Source: Hydnum rufescens UP504
Lineage: Eukaryota > Basidiomycota > Agaricomycetes > Cantharellales > Hydnaceae
Assembly (NCBI GenBank): GCA_014904985.1
Contig: MU128954.1
Span: 105,450-169,449, forward strand
Length of the DNA: 64,000 nucleotides
Direction: 5' to 3'
A program made the position numbers and the translations under genes. Shown one piece after another: positions 48,473 to 60,303 of the stretch. Within the stretch, counting starts at the first letter, position 1; the number at the start of each line of letters is the position of its first letter. The notes under the pieces were generated by a model. The model was not told the DNA's origin. It was given only the letters and a program-made list of their open reading frames with translations, and searched no databases.

Positions 48473-51400
48473 ATGCCGACGGGAACACCCTACCAGGGAC
48501 ACATCCCGCCGTACCCTGCCATTCGGGTCGACGCGTTCTCCGTTCCCAGAGAGGGAGATTACCACACCACACATCTTCATCTGCTCACTCACACTCACAC
48601 TGACCACATAGTAGGTCTCGAGTCTATGTCTTTTGGCCAGCTCGTCGTGTGCTCGCAAGACGCGAAAAGCATGCTGCTTAGAGCTGAAAAGTATCCGGAT
48701 CGCATCGCGTTCGACCAGAAGAGGATATCTCAAAAGGTAAGACCTTGGGCACATCTTCGAACTTACTCGCGGATTGGAAGGAAAAATGGGCTTTCTCGGG
48801 ATTTATTGGTGCGTTCGTTTAAAATTTCCTCCCCCAATCCCTGAATGTTTCCCTCGTCTGATTCGTCTTACGGGTCAGCGGCCTATCGCATTAAACGCGC
48901 CCGAGAGGTACCAATTAGACGGGGAGGAGGTTGTAACTGTAACTGCTATCGATGCCAATCACTGTCCTGGTTCTGTCATGTATGCTTCGTCCTGTGTTGC
49001 GGATGACTCTCATCTCGATACTCACTATCTACACAGGTACTTGATCGAAGGCTCCAAAGGGGCGGTCCTACACACTGGCGATATGCGGGCTGAGCCGAGC
49101 TTTGTCGAGAATCTCAAGCGCAATCCGTTCCTTGCGAAATATATCCTGCCGGACCCAGAACTCGACTTTCGTACCGAGCCAGCTTCGCAGGATAATTCCA
49201 AACACTTGTACACCACTCTCGAGGCAATATATCTTGACACTGCATGTCTGATTGGGACCGTTGATGTTCCAACCAAGGTTCGCAATGCCATTTCACCCAC
49301 ATGCAAGAAGTCAAGAATAATCGCCGACGCGTGTTCAAACCCACAGATCGCCGCCACCAGTGGCTTGATTCAACTGATGGGGCTATATTCTGTGACGACG
49401 CGCTTCTTTATTAATATTTGGACCTGGGGTTACGAAGATATCTTGAAGGCTGTATCCAAGGCGTTTGGATGTAAGGTGAGAACAATTTTGTGCCGGTTCC
49501 TTATCGAATACTTTCCATCCATTCTCGTAGATCCACGTCGACCGCTATAAGAAAGTTATATATTCATCTTTACAATCTGATCCCCTCCTCAATGTCATCA
49601 CGACCGAAGATCCATATTCAACACGATTCCATGCTTGCGAACGATTCAATCGCTGTGCATGCGTGCCTTCTGAAGACTCTGAAGTTGTTTATGTCAATGC
49701 GGTAGAGTGTCCAGTGCTGACGTGGGACGTATGGCGAAAAGCAACTCAGATCCGGCTGTTGGCAGGGGAGCGTGTCAAGAGCCTCGTAAGTCACCTCGAT
49801 CCATACCGGGCTCTGAATCGCTTCACCTCCCGTATATGTCAAACCTTCAGATTGTCCCTCTTGCCCGCCATTCGACACTTCCTGAGCTCCAGCATTTTGT
49901 ATCTATCTTCAAACCAAAGCGAGTCGTCCCAAATACTGTACTTCCCCGATTTCGAGGCGCAGATTGGGCCTGCATTCCTGTCATGTTCCGCTCTAGCATG
50001 GCTCCTGGTGGTGCGGAGCGCGTCATGGAAGACATGCGAGCCAATGGCTACTCAATCTGGGCTGACGTACATCTCCCCCTGGATAAGGGAAGGTCCTTGA
50101 TATCTTCTAACTCTGCCGGCCTTATTTCTCAAGATGATCCAGTCGACCTCAATGGTCATTCCTTTACTGCGGCTAGTCGTACATTTTCTCATCGGCATGG
50201 GAGAACTTTGAGGGCGGGCCAGCCGATGAGACCTCTGAGGCTACAATGCTGTTGAGGCAGTCTATGAATATGTGGGGGGCCGGGCGTGAGGGGAGGAAGC
50301 TTCGCGTTATCCACCAACTCGATGCGTTGCTTCGAACAGGTAATATGGGCAGCAAGAGCCTGGTGGTGCTTGATCGTCTTCTTAAGGATGGGTTAGGAGG
50401 GATGACCAAGAGCAACGACGGAAGTCAGTCCACAGACACAACTGTATCTCGAACTCAAGAGGAGTTCCCCGGGCACAATATGGGAGGTGACGATTTCGAG
50501 GCGCGGTCATCGCAAGCCACTCCACCCGCCACAGGGACCCAGGGTGATAATCTTAATATGAGCACCTCAGGCCTCAGACCTCTTCCTCCACTGCTTCCAT
50601 CGATCCGCTCCACTCCACAAGCCAACCTTACGGTCAATCAAGATCGTTCAGAATACATCCCGATAATCGACTTCGAGAGTTTGTCCCGGAGTGCAAGGAG
50701 AATCCCCATTTCCATTCTTCGTTTTTAAATCCTAGATCGGCCCTCAAAGTGCAGAGAGAACCTGTCATGGGCGAATCCTCTACCGCCGGCGGTCGGGTTA
50801 TCGTTCCGACTTCAGCTCTTCCACACGCTTCAACCCATCCCCCAGAGTCAGACGCCCCGGAACCCAGTAGCGGTGTCGATCTCCCTTATCATAACCCGCC
50901 AGACGCAGGTCCTCGAGGAATCGAACAAATGCAGTTGACCGTCGCCATCGATACTTCCCTCTACGATATCTCTTTGGTCTCATCGCGACGTCCCCAAATT
51001 TCCAACTGGACTAGCCCTGTCCAGGATCCTACGAAATCATTAGTGTCGTCACAGCGCCCCTTTCTTCAAGTTTTACAAGTCGATCCATCAATGTCGTTGA
51101 TTGGGCTTCCGCATGTCAGCGATCAGCCATCGACACCTTCAGATTCCGGACTTCTGCTAAAGCGTCGTCTGTCTGAATATGATACTAATGATCATGTCCT
51201 TGTATCCAGCCGCAACCGTAAACGACTACGAGTTTCTGTGGACCCGATTTTGACCCCTCCTACAAGGCTCTCCTCACCTATTCCTGCTCCTTCACGGGCT
51301 TCGAGCCCAACTGCACGTCGAACCACGTACAGATTTCCTCCCTGCCTCTACCCATCGTGACCTCTCCATTTTCGCATCTTCGATTTCTTCCTCATTTTCT

Positions 51401-51703
51401 GCTCGCACCCTGCGTCCGACCAAGAGATCTGCAGACCCAACGCACCTTACCTCTCAGAAACGTCAGCGCTCCCAGCTCAGAGAGCTTATTGCGAAATGCC
51501 ATCGTGCGTGCCGTCGCAACACCAGCGTTTCGAAGCTCCAAGTTCTCGAAAGCGAAGGACAGACAAGAATGACTAGCATCAGCGTCAGTATTCCTTCGAT
51601 CCCGACCTTGCCAGTCGAAGACGAGTCTCCCGGATCGATAGATCCCGACCTTGTCAGACGATTGATGAAAGAAGTTCGAAAATGGAGGCACTCGTACAAT
51701 TAA
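48473..51703 (+). CDS. SNM1/Artemis-family (DCLRE1-like) metallo-beta-lactamase/beta-CASP DNA nuclease
   Basis: Nuclease family for interstrand cross-link repair and DNA end processing. Start ATG 48473 (MPTGTPYQGHIPPYPAIRVD). The metal-binding motif HLLTHTHTDHIVGLESMSFG (HxHxDH) is intact. Then VVTVTAIDANHCPGSVM, an intron, and YLIEGSKGAVLHTGDMRAEP (third metal motif). LEAIYLDTACLIG and YEDILKAVSKAFGCK lead into IHVDRYKKVIYSSLQSDPLL. The beta-CASP part has NAVECPVLTWDVWRKATQIR and VPLARHSTLPELQHFVSIFK. The long C-terminal tail is Ser/Pro-rich and ends RRLMKEVRKWRHSYN at TAA 51701-51703. Apparent one-base frame changes lie near 50640-50700 (before FVPECKENPHFHSSFLNPRS) and 51270-51340. The closest member (Pso2, Apollo or Artemis) cannot be fixed by eye. 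Confidence 0.85.
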
Positions 51704-53129
51704 AATGTGTTGAGAGCCGGTAAAATTTCCGACTGCACGGTTTTATTGCGATCCTGTTCTGCTCAATCTTGGCTTCACATTGCGCCGATGCGACTCCCAA
51801 AAATATGTGTAACAAAAGCCTATGGGATGCTTCTAGAAGTTCTACAAGTGATGACATGTACCCCATGACATCTCCAGCTCCTCTCCTAGGCTATGTCGAT
51901 ACCGGACGCCGAATATTGAAGTGATGCGACAAGTGTTTAATATAGTATCGACCATCAGGGCCCATCTCCATACTACAACATCTCATGGTGTTTGGGCTCG
52001 TTGGCATCATATATCTCCGTGTCCTTCTCTGGCCCCTGGGAGCGCTTCAAATTGGGATGTTTAATTTTTCTCTTGCTACCGAGCCTTGGATTGTGATACT
52101 GTTCCACGCAAGGCTATGTTTCGGCAGGGTAATACGATGCACTCGGACTTGTATAGCTTATTGCATTTACAAAACCGAAGGCGCCGAATGAAAACACCAA
52201 ATTTTGCACAAAAAGTATTTGGACGATTACTCTCCATTCTTGGCGTTTGGTTTGCTATCAAGTGGATGGACTCCTTGATCGTCCGCAGGTGCTTGTACCT
52301 TTATGTAATAAAATTCAAGGATTTGAGATTCAAGTTTTCCAATTTTATTTCCTTCATAGCTCTTGAACTACTGTGAATTGAGAAAATAAACTATATCTCC
52401 TGAGAGCTGCTATGTCCCTCTAGGCGTTCAAAAGAATCAAGTAATTGGAGCAATTTCAAAATTTTGATGGTGCACCATTCGGCATGGAATTTAGACCGTA
52501 GCATGGCAGTGAAGCCACAAACTTCCTGTACACTGAGCCTATCACTCCTACATCACTCTAGATGTAATCCTGGAAGATCTTTCGTGGCAGCTCAGTGAGA
52601 CATCAAAGAGCCATACATGCAGAAGGGAAAAATTAGTGGCTATCCAAAGCCAAATAATGCATCTGCACCTAGCCACCAGCATATATGCATCCTCCAGTTC
52701 ATGGAATTCATTATCCATCACAGCATCACAATAGAGCCAAACAAGCAGATCTTGGCTATTTGTGTCTCGACTAGTCATTCTCCACAGTCTGTTTTTCATC
52801 TAGTGCATGCGCTCTCAGGATATGTTTATTTTCTCATTCACAGTGTTCTATGATATTACTCGATCTGATATCTTTTTTATTAACGTAGCATCTGAGATCA
52901 GCAGTCATCTCTGATAGCACACGCTGATGAGATTCATAGTTTGATGCAATTTGTTTTTCATTGTTTCATTCATATTTTGTGTCAGTGTCCCCCAGCTGCT
53001 TATGATCAACAAATCAGGGCCATGATTGTCACCCCCATGGAAATATTGGGTCCTTAACAGCCGGCCTAGGGTGGAGCTTGGAGGCGACTAAACCCCAGTG
53101 GGTCTTTTGCGTAAAGGCCCATCGGAACG
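51704..53129. other. Convergent spacer, AT-richer, 1.4 kb
   Basis: Between the 3' ends of the SNM1-like gene and TRM6. It looks richer in A/T runs than its surroundings by eye. No gene, inverted repeat or transposon motif was recognised. Confidence 0.45.
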
Positions 53130-55183
53130 TCATAATGCAGTGGCATTTTCCATTTCCACATCCCCGTCGTCACCCACTAGCCCGAAATCTTCACCAACCA
53201 TGCCCCTCCCTGCATCATCTTGTACATCCCCAAGGCCCTTCTGTGCCCGATGGAGAGACTTAGCAATCTCTGCCGCTGCTTTTTTCCGTCGTTTTGCTTC
53301 GGCTGCTTTTTGCCGCTGTATCCGTCGTTCCGAGACGAGAGTCGACTTGGCAATGCTGTTATCATATCTGACGTTGTGTTGGGATGAGTTAGCTATTCAT
53401 CATACACAAAGATGACAAGATACGGAGAGGCACCGACATTTTGATTGTGTGGAGGATGTAACCCCCCGATCCTGACGCGGACATGATAGGGTGTGTCCGA
53501 CCCGGGAGGACCTGGAACCGAAGTATTTCGTGTGCCGAACAGGCCTGCCATTCCAACATACAGGGCAGCTCACCTGATATTTTCGTAACCAGCTTTCTGT
53601 AATATTAGGAGCTAGGTATTGGGGTTGCGACCGCATCTTGCTCTGTGCTTCTGTCAAGACCTACATTATCCCAGAGCAATTGATATTGGACGTAGAAAAT
53701 AAGGATGAACCTGAAGATTTACCTGAAGATATGGACTTTGCACGACGATGTGCGCGGAACCGCCGAGGTACGGAACAAGTTTTTCTACCACGGAAAATGG
53801 TTCATACTGACTCGCAACGATCAGTCTATTGCTCAAATGAAAGGGGAGGGAAACATCAGGATTCGAAATTCTCGTTCAAGTGCAGGCGACAATGCCGGTC
53901 AAGCACCACCCACGCATCCCATTCCGCGGAAAAAAGCTCTTCTCTTGCGGCTTGAAGAACAAGATACATCTGCCGTCTTCGTGACACGCGTTGACTTTCT
54001 CTGTCAAGTTTTCGTTGGGAGGATTCGAATCCACGGAGGTAGTTATTTGGGGTGTTTCCGAATAATCATGGACTATACGTCGTACGATGTCAAGACCAGG
54101 GATACTATGGATAATGAACGAAAATTGGGAGCCTTGCCTGGTTCCCAGTCTTCTTCTATCTGCGCCCAATTTAAGCTCGTCACAAGAGGCTCCAGCAGCT
54201 TAGGCGAAAAGTTCATCGCTGACACGCAGGGATAAGCAGGAGCTTGTGCACAGTCAGATATAGCCACGACACGCCCTTGCCTAATACAGATACGATTTCA
54301 GAAAACGATCGGTAAGAATTTCGGCGTCCATCTTGCCTCCCAGCCGCTCCAACACGGCAGCAATTATTAGACCCCGGAATCGTCTACGACCAGGACGCGC
54401 GATGAAGATTGCACATTGCCATAACTCAATATCTGACCCAAAGTATCCGGTCGCAATACACGCACGCGGCCAGGATCTTTCGAGAACCAGTAATCGCATA
54501 CATTGAACATAGTAGGTTCAATGACGGTGACCTGTTTTGAAAACCTGAAGTTACGGGACAGCGGTGAGGTGTTTTCGTTTCCGTTCGTCATCGGGAAACC
54601 GCTCGACGGACTTGGCTTCTTTACGTTTTTTGTATTTGTCCTTACTGTACTCAGTCTTAAGTTCATAATTGCATGCTGCTCTATTTGCCTCTTTATTATG
54701 TCCTGCAACATACCATTGCATTAGCACATTGTATAGTAAGAACGAGATGAAAAGCACCGATGCATGTGCTCCAGACTTCTTAAGGGCTTCAATTTCGTCG
54801 AAAGTTAGAGGTTGGACGTAGGCTCCATCATTGATCATTTCGTTATTCGCATCAGTATCATCTGAAAGAAAGAGTGAGAATAAAGGTGAGGCAAGGAGGT
54901 ATCTTGACAGACCTAGTTCCTCTAGTGTCTGCGGGGGCTGAAGTACCAGAGTGCCGTTGACAATGTCATAGGTGAATCCGGGGGCTTTACCGACCAATTC
55001 ACGAGCAGGGAAACTCCCGTATTTTCCCAAATTGGCCGAACTGTCTTTTATTCAATAAATTTACGGAAACCACATTGATATCGTGCCCGGAGCTCACGCC
55101 TTGCGATCGACTTTAATACTGCGGATCTCGCCGCTCGGGAGTTGATAGAGGACTATGTCATCGAACTTTATCAGATACGACAT
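53130..55183 (-). CDS. TRM6: tRNA m1A58 methyltransferase non-catalytic subunit (TRM6/GCD10)
   Basis: RNA-binding partner of the catalytic subunit TRM61; the pair methylates A58 of tRNA in the nucleus. Start ATG 55183 (MSYLIKFDDIVLYQLPSGEI, then RSIKVDRKA). Next, GKYGSFPARELVGKAPGFTY, LVLQPPQTLEELG, DTDANNEMINDGAYVQPLTF and HNKEANRAACNYELKTEYSK. FTVIEPTMFNVCDYWFSKDP, RPDTLGQILSYGNVQSSSRV and LVVDDSGV|LIIAAVLERLGGKM follow, then LEPLVTSLNWAQIEEDWEPG. The C-terminal half reads LIVASQYEPFSVVEKLVPYL and GGSAHIVVQSPYLQ, then VLTEAQSKMRSQPQYLAPNI. The family signature YQVLPGRTHPIMSASGSGGY and a basic tail (RRIQRQKAAEAKRRKKAAAE) lead to stop 53130-53132. About ten short introns. Length (about 560 residues) is normal. 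Confidence 0.93.
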
Positions 55184-55287
55184 TGCTGAGCTTGATTGCT
55201 CCATCTTGGGAAAGAAGAAGACGAAGACTGTACAACGACTGCCAAGGCGCAGTGTTACGCTCGGCAATCCCGAACAGATTCAACGTG
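55184..55287. promoter_or_regulatory. Divergent promoter, TRM6 / prefoldin 1, 104 bp
   Basis: The start codons of TRM6 (-) and the prefoldin gene (+) are 104 bases apart and must share promoter DNA. No TATA box was seen. Confidence 0.55.
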
Positions 55288-55844
55288 ATGTCCCAACTTC
55301 CAGATGATACCCTACGCAAGGTATATCTCTTTATATTCATCGAGGGCGTGGTCGTTGAAGCAATCCCTTCAGATTCTGGCTCAAATCCAACAAACAGCTC
55401 ACCAATCATCTCGCAATCTCTCCTTGTCGCGGGCACAAACTGCCCAGAAGGACAAAGAACGACGAATTCTGCAGTTGACGATCGCAGAAATAGGCACCTT
55501 CCCAAGAACTGAGGCTGTGAAGCTATATAAGGGCGTCGGGAAGATGTCAGTCCATATTCGCACCGTGAACGTACTCTACCTTACCCTAAATCTCTCTCTA
55601 GGTTCGTGAACGTCCCTCGGGACGCAATGGAGAAAGATTTGAGAAACCAAGAGAAGGAGCTTTCCGATGATATCGTCAACTTGAATAAAAGAGCAAATAT
55701 CTGGAGAAGCAATACCAGGAGGCCAGCGCTCAGCTTCGCGATATAGTGAGTTCTATTGATTCATCGTCAAGGTTCTGCTTGGCCGAGCAGCTTGCTGATC
55801 TAATGTTGTCCATCAGTTTCCATAGTTCCGAGTCTAAATCATGA
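55288..55844 (+). CDS. PFD1: Prefoldin subunit 1
   Basis: Beta-type subunit of the prefoldin chaperone that passes actin and tubulin to the CCT chaperonin. Start ATG 55288 (MSQLPDDTLRK). After an intron: ILAQIQQTAHQSSRNLSLSR, AQTAQKDKERRILQLTIAEI and KLYKGVGKM. A second intron leads to FVNVPRDAMEKDLRNQEKEL and SDDIVNLNKRA, the coiled coils and beta-hairpin of the family. The frame breaks at 55694-55697. One A appears missing from GCAAATATCTG, since adding it back in the reading gives YLEKQYQEASAQLRDI, the conserved C-terminal helix. Stop at 55842-55844 or earlier, depending on a possible last intron. The break may be an assembly error. Confidence 0.85.
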
Positions 55845-56016
55845 ATTACCTACTGTGGCATCAACTGCTGGAATGTGTGACAATGAGGTCAAAAAAAGTA
55901 TTTAGGGTCCCCAGAGGGGGGGAGAGCAAGAGAAATCTGGATTTGTATACCGCGTAGGCGGAGTTCGCTGAGGGTGGTCCCACTGGGGTGCTAACTAGAG
56001 CAGATACAGTGGGTAG

Positions 56017-59000
56017 CTATGGTGTCGGGTGCATTGTATTCGATGGAAAAGGGCTGGGGGCAGGATGGTTGGTGTGGTGATCAATGGTAGTGAGCAGAGG
56101 AAGATAAGAGGGCGAAATGGGGCATAATAAGCATAAAGTATGGACAGTGCAGGCATAGTTATATACTGAGTTTCTATATATGGGGGGTGCTAGGGGGCGG
56201 AGGCAGGAGGGGTTTGTGTCTGGGTGCAGTGGCTGGTGGCATTTGTCGTATGCACCCGACTGCTCCAAGAATGCAGCAAGGCGGGATATGCCTTTTTCTG
56301 TTCCAAGCAGGGAGCGGGTGAGACGTTGTCTACCTTTTCCCAGTAGGTGCCTGTGGGTGTTGTGGAGTGGGCAGTTGAGGAGGATATGATCACGGGTCTG
56401 AAGGGCACAGCCGCACTTGCATGAGGTTGGCTCATCAATTGTCTGTCGACGGTAGAATTCACCAGTGTGTGCATGGCCAGTGTGGCATTGGAAGGTGCAG
56501 CTGAATGTTTTCCGGTGGAGCTCCTTCATGCGATGGGTGGGAGACAGGGAGGGTGGGATCTGGTTGGCGATCCGGAAGGCGTTGTTTCGTTGCTGTGAGT
56601 CGGCGGCCCATTGGGATTTCCAATGTATGGCTAGATTGCAGCAGTGTAGGCTCCCTATGAAGGATAGTGAGTGGAAGTTTGGGGCTCGCGGGATGAGGGT
56701 GGAGCCTTCTTTGGCAATTGCATCTGCTTCTTCGTTGCTGGGAATGCCCATGTGGCCTGGGGCCCGGTCGATTTCTAGGTTGACATCTGGAAGTGTGTCC
56801 AGGATTTCGAGTGCTGCTGTGTGGAAGACAGTTGACGACTGTTGGGCTTTGCCAACACTGCCATTGAAGCACCGTTGTATGGCGCCTGTGTTGTCAGCGT
56901 AAAAGTGGATGTGTGTGACTTCGTGGGAGTTGTCTGGCAGGCTGAGCAGGTAGTCATATAGGGCTTCTCCAGTGACTGCCAGACCCTGCATTTCTGCATT
57001 GTAGACTTCTACATGGCTTCCCAGAGCTCCTGACTTTCGGAAGATCTCACGTGATGCTCAATAGGCGACAGCTCCATATCCACACCATCTAATCCCTTGT
57101 TCGACAGAGAGGGAGCCATCAGAGTAGACAAATATGTGGCCTGGGTTGTGGGCATGCTGCTGTGTGAAGTTCTTGAGGGCCTCTGACCATGCCTCTTTTA
57201 GAGACTCGCCTGGGTTGTTTGGTGGGACTCGTATGCGCATACGATGGCGTAAGTCTTCATCATATTGTGATCTCCTCCAAGGGGACTCGCAGAAGGGGTC
57301 CAGGTGTTCAGCATTTGGCAGCATGTGTTCTGCAATTTGGAGGAGGCGGGTGCGATATTTTGACTGGGCCTGGGCTTCAGCCTGTTGGCGCCGGGCTGGG
57401 TTTGTGAAACACCGGGTGGGGGGGTGTGGGGGAGGGGAGGAGGGTCTTCAACAGCAGCCCTCTGTTGGTTAGGGTGGAGACGGCAGACCACTGGGTTTCA
57501 TGCGTCGAGTTTGTGGAATCGGGTGGCAGTGTGGTGGTTGATGTAGTCAAGTGTGAAGCGAATAGGGGGGATTGAGGCCTCAATTTCCATGGTGTATATG
57601 GGTGTTGTCTGGAAGGCACCTGTGATATGTCGAAGGCCCTTGTTTTGGACTCGCTCAATGGCCGCTCTATCTTCTTGGAGCCATCCCACCACACCGGGCT
57701 GGCATAGAGGGCCATGGGGAGGATTGCACCTAGGAAGATCTGGCAGAGGTGGAGTTGGTTGATGCCTCGTATGGAGTTGCCGAGCATGGCCAGAGCATCG
57801 GCAGCTCGCATGGCTTTTTCAGAGGCGACTTTTATGTGGTTGTTGAATTTGAGTTTGGGATCAAACCATAGGCCAAGCCACCGCATGGAAGTTGATGGTT
57901 TGATGGGAGTAGGTGTGCCAGGAGAGTGCGGGGGCAGGGAGATCGCTGGGCCACTGCCAGGCTTATCGGCTCTTGCCTTAGAAAAGTGCATTAGGTCCTT
58001 TACAGGGTCTGTTGACATGCCTCATGTCTCAAGCCATTCGTCAATTGCCACATATGCAATCTCCAGGACCCTGATGTTTAGATCCAGAGAAATGGATGCA
58101 ACCATGAGTCGACCATTGTCTATGTAGAGGAACAGGGTGCAGTTGCTTGCATGTGCAGCTGCAAGTTCTTCAGCCAGCCCTGGGTTGGAGGCAAGAGCTT
58201 CCTTGAGTTTAGTTTCCAGGTGGTCGCGCAGGGGGGCAGTAAAAATGGCAGCCAGGATGGGGGATACACAAGACCCTTGTGGGATCCCAGTTGTGGTCGG
58301 TAGGAGCTCATCCCATTGGCCGTCGAGACAGATAGCAGATTTGCGGTTAGAGAGGAAGGAGAGTACCCACCGCACAATTGGCAGTGGGATCCTGTATGAC
58401 CGCAATGTGTCAATCAGGTAAGAGTGTGGGATGAAGTCAAAGAAACCCATGATGTCGAATGTGAGCACAGGATGCCTTGAGGCTGTGGTTCCATGCTGCC
58501 TGGATGTCATGGACTGAGGCCAGAAGGGCATCTTCAGCTGACCGACCAGGGGAGCTGCCGAAATGGGTGGTTGGGATCAGGCTGTGTTTTTGTGAAAGGT
58601 ACGAGAGGCGGTGGGCCTGGACCCACTCTAGGACCTTTCCAAAAACCTCGAGGAGCTGAATAAGGCAGTATGAGCGAGGGAGGGAGTAGTCTCGATTAGG
58701 TTTGGGGAGGGCTACTGCCATGGAGATTCTCCATTTTGTTGGATGGTAGCCAAGCCCTGCAGCCATCCAGATCAGGTTGAACATGTCATCCTCCATGACT
58801 GACCAAGCCCAGCGATAAGCTTTGCCAGTTAGGCCGCTGAAACCAGGAGCATTAGACTGTGACATACTGAATAGGGCATCATGTACTTCTTCTTGTCTGG
58901 TGTATCTAGGTCAGAGGCATGCGGTGTGAGATCAAGGAGAGGGGCATGGGGGAGGGTTGGGAGGGTGGGAAAGAGGGCAGAGCAGAGTGCGTCACACTTT

Positions 59001-60303
59001 TCTTTGTGGGTGATTGCGACTGGATTTCCCACTCCCTGGGGACATGTAGGTGCGGCTGCCTTTTGTCCAGTTGCGGAATTCCCAGAAGTTCCTATATGTG
59101 GCCTTTTCCACCTTACTAGTGTAGTAGCTTGCCTTAGATTTCTTTATCAAGCAATAGAAAAGGTTCTTAGCCGACTTGATTTCCCCTGACATCCATTCAG
59201 GGGTGTAGCCATGAATGCTTTGGAAGGTTCTGGCCTGGGAGCAGAGGTCAGTCCATACCCTGAGGGCCTCTGTAAGTTCCTTAGTCCACCAGGGCTTAGA
59301 CTTTGAGGAAGTTTTGTGCCGTGGGACAGATTTCAGCTGCCCTGGAGATGCAGGCATTAAGGAAGTCAACAGCACAGTCTAGCTCAGCTTCAGTGATTGC
59401 AGCAGGGCTTTCCCTCTGGAGGGGGTCGAAGGCCTGGCTATATGCTGTTGGGTCCTCCGAAATCACTGATTTTAAAGCCTCAGTGAAAGCATTTTGGTCT
59501 GCCAGCTTCCAGTTGAACTTAGCTTCTGTTGGATTGTGAACTAGTTCACCTCCCTCTCCCAGCACAAAGACTGTGGCAAAGTGGTCACTGCCACAGCTTA
59601 GGTCCGGGGCAATTATGAAGTCCCTAAGGGAGCCCTCTTCATCTGCTGCTGTATTGACAAAGGTTAGGTTGAGGGTAGAGAGGGAATCACCATCAAAGGA
59701 CTGGCAGGTAGGTATGTCTTGTGCATTGACTAGATTGAAGCCATTTGTGGTCAGCCACTCGACCATTTCACGTGCCAAGCCTGATGGGTTGGTAGCGGTT
59801 GAGTGCCACCAGGGGTGGTGCAGATTAAAGTCCCCTGTAAGTACAGTGGGGACTCGAAAGTCCATGTTCAGCTCCAGCAAGGCCTGGATGGACTGGACAT
59901 CCAAGTCTGGCACCTTCTGGTTGTAGATGTTGACAATATGGGTCACTAGATGGTCAACTCCTCTCCATTTGACATCCACTATCATAATATCCAGATTGTC
60001 CATCAGGTCCGAGTGAGGGGTTACCTCGATCGAACCATCTGCTTTCAAGTACATCAGTACCCTTGGTCTTCTGTCTGGAGGGATTGACTTAGCTGGTAGA
60101 ATGGGTTGCCAACCTTGGGCCGAGACTGGCCCTCTGGTGTCACCAGCACTGGAGATGGCCCCGTACCAGGGTTCCTGCAGTAGGATAATATCAGCATTGT
60201 GTTCTACAAGGGAGGCAGTATGTAGGAGAGCATGGGTGGTGGGATTTGAGCATGCAACATTGAGACTGATAATCTTGATGGGTAATCTTGATCCTGCACT
60301 CAT
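56017..60303 (-). pseudogene. LINE ORF2: endonuclease, reverse transcriptase, RNase H (disrupted)
   Basis: Start ATG 60303 (MSAGSRLPIKIISLNVACSN). AP endonuclease motifs are intact: ILLQEPW, VLTGDFNLHHPWW and LSCGSDHFATV. Reverse transcriptase: GYHPTKWRISMAVALPKPNR, VLTFDIMGFFDFIPHSYLID and TTGIPQGSCVSPILAAIF. The catalytic box reads FLYIDNG where YxDD is expected. RNase H: HIFVYSDGSL, HFYADNTGAI and GHMGIPSNEEADAIAKEG, followed by a C-x-C...H...C tail (CKCGCALQTRDHILLNC). In-frame TGA codons stand after DEWLET (about 58020) and after GYGAVAY (about 57059). Frameshifts occur near 58440, 57690 and 57490. Clearly defective. Confidence 0.85.

Noticed and set aside
54000..54040. TTCGAATCC box resembling a tRNA T-arm
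   Set aside because: It lies inside TRM6 coding sequence and has no matching stems, A box or acceptor arm.
56459..58127. Several plus-strand frames of 90-145 codons
   Set aside because: Antisense of the LINE RNase H and reverse transcriptase; no independent content.
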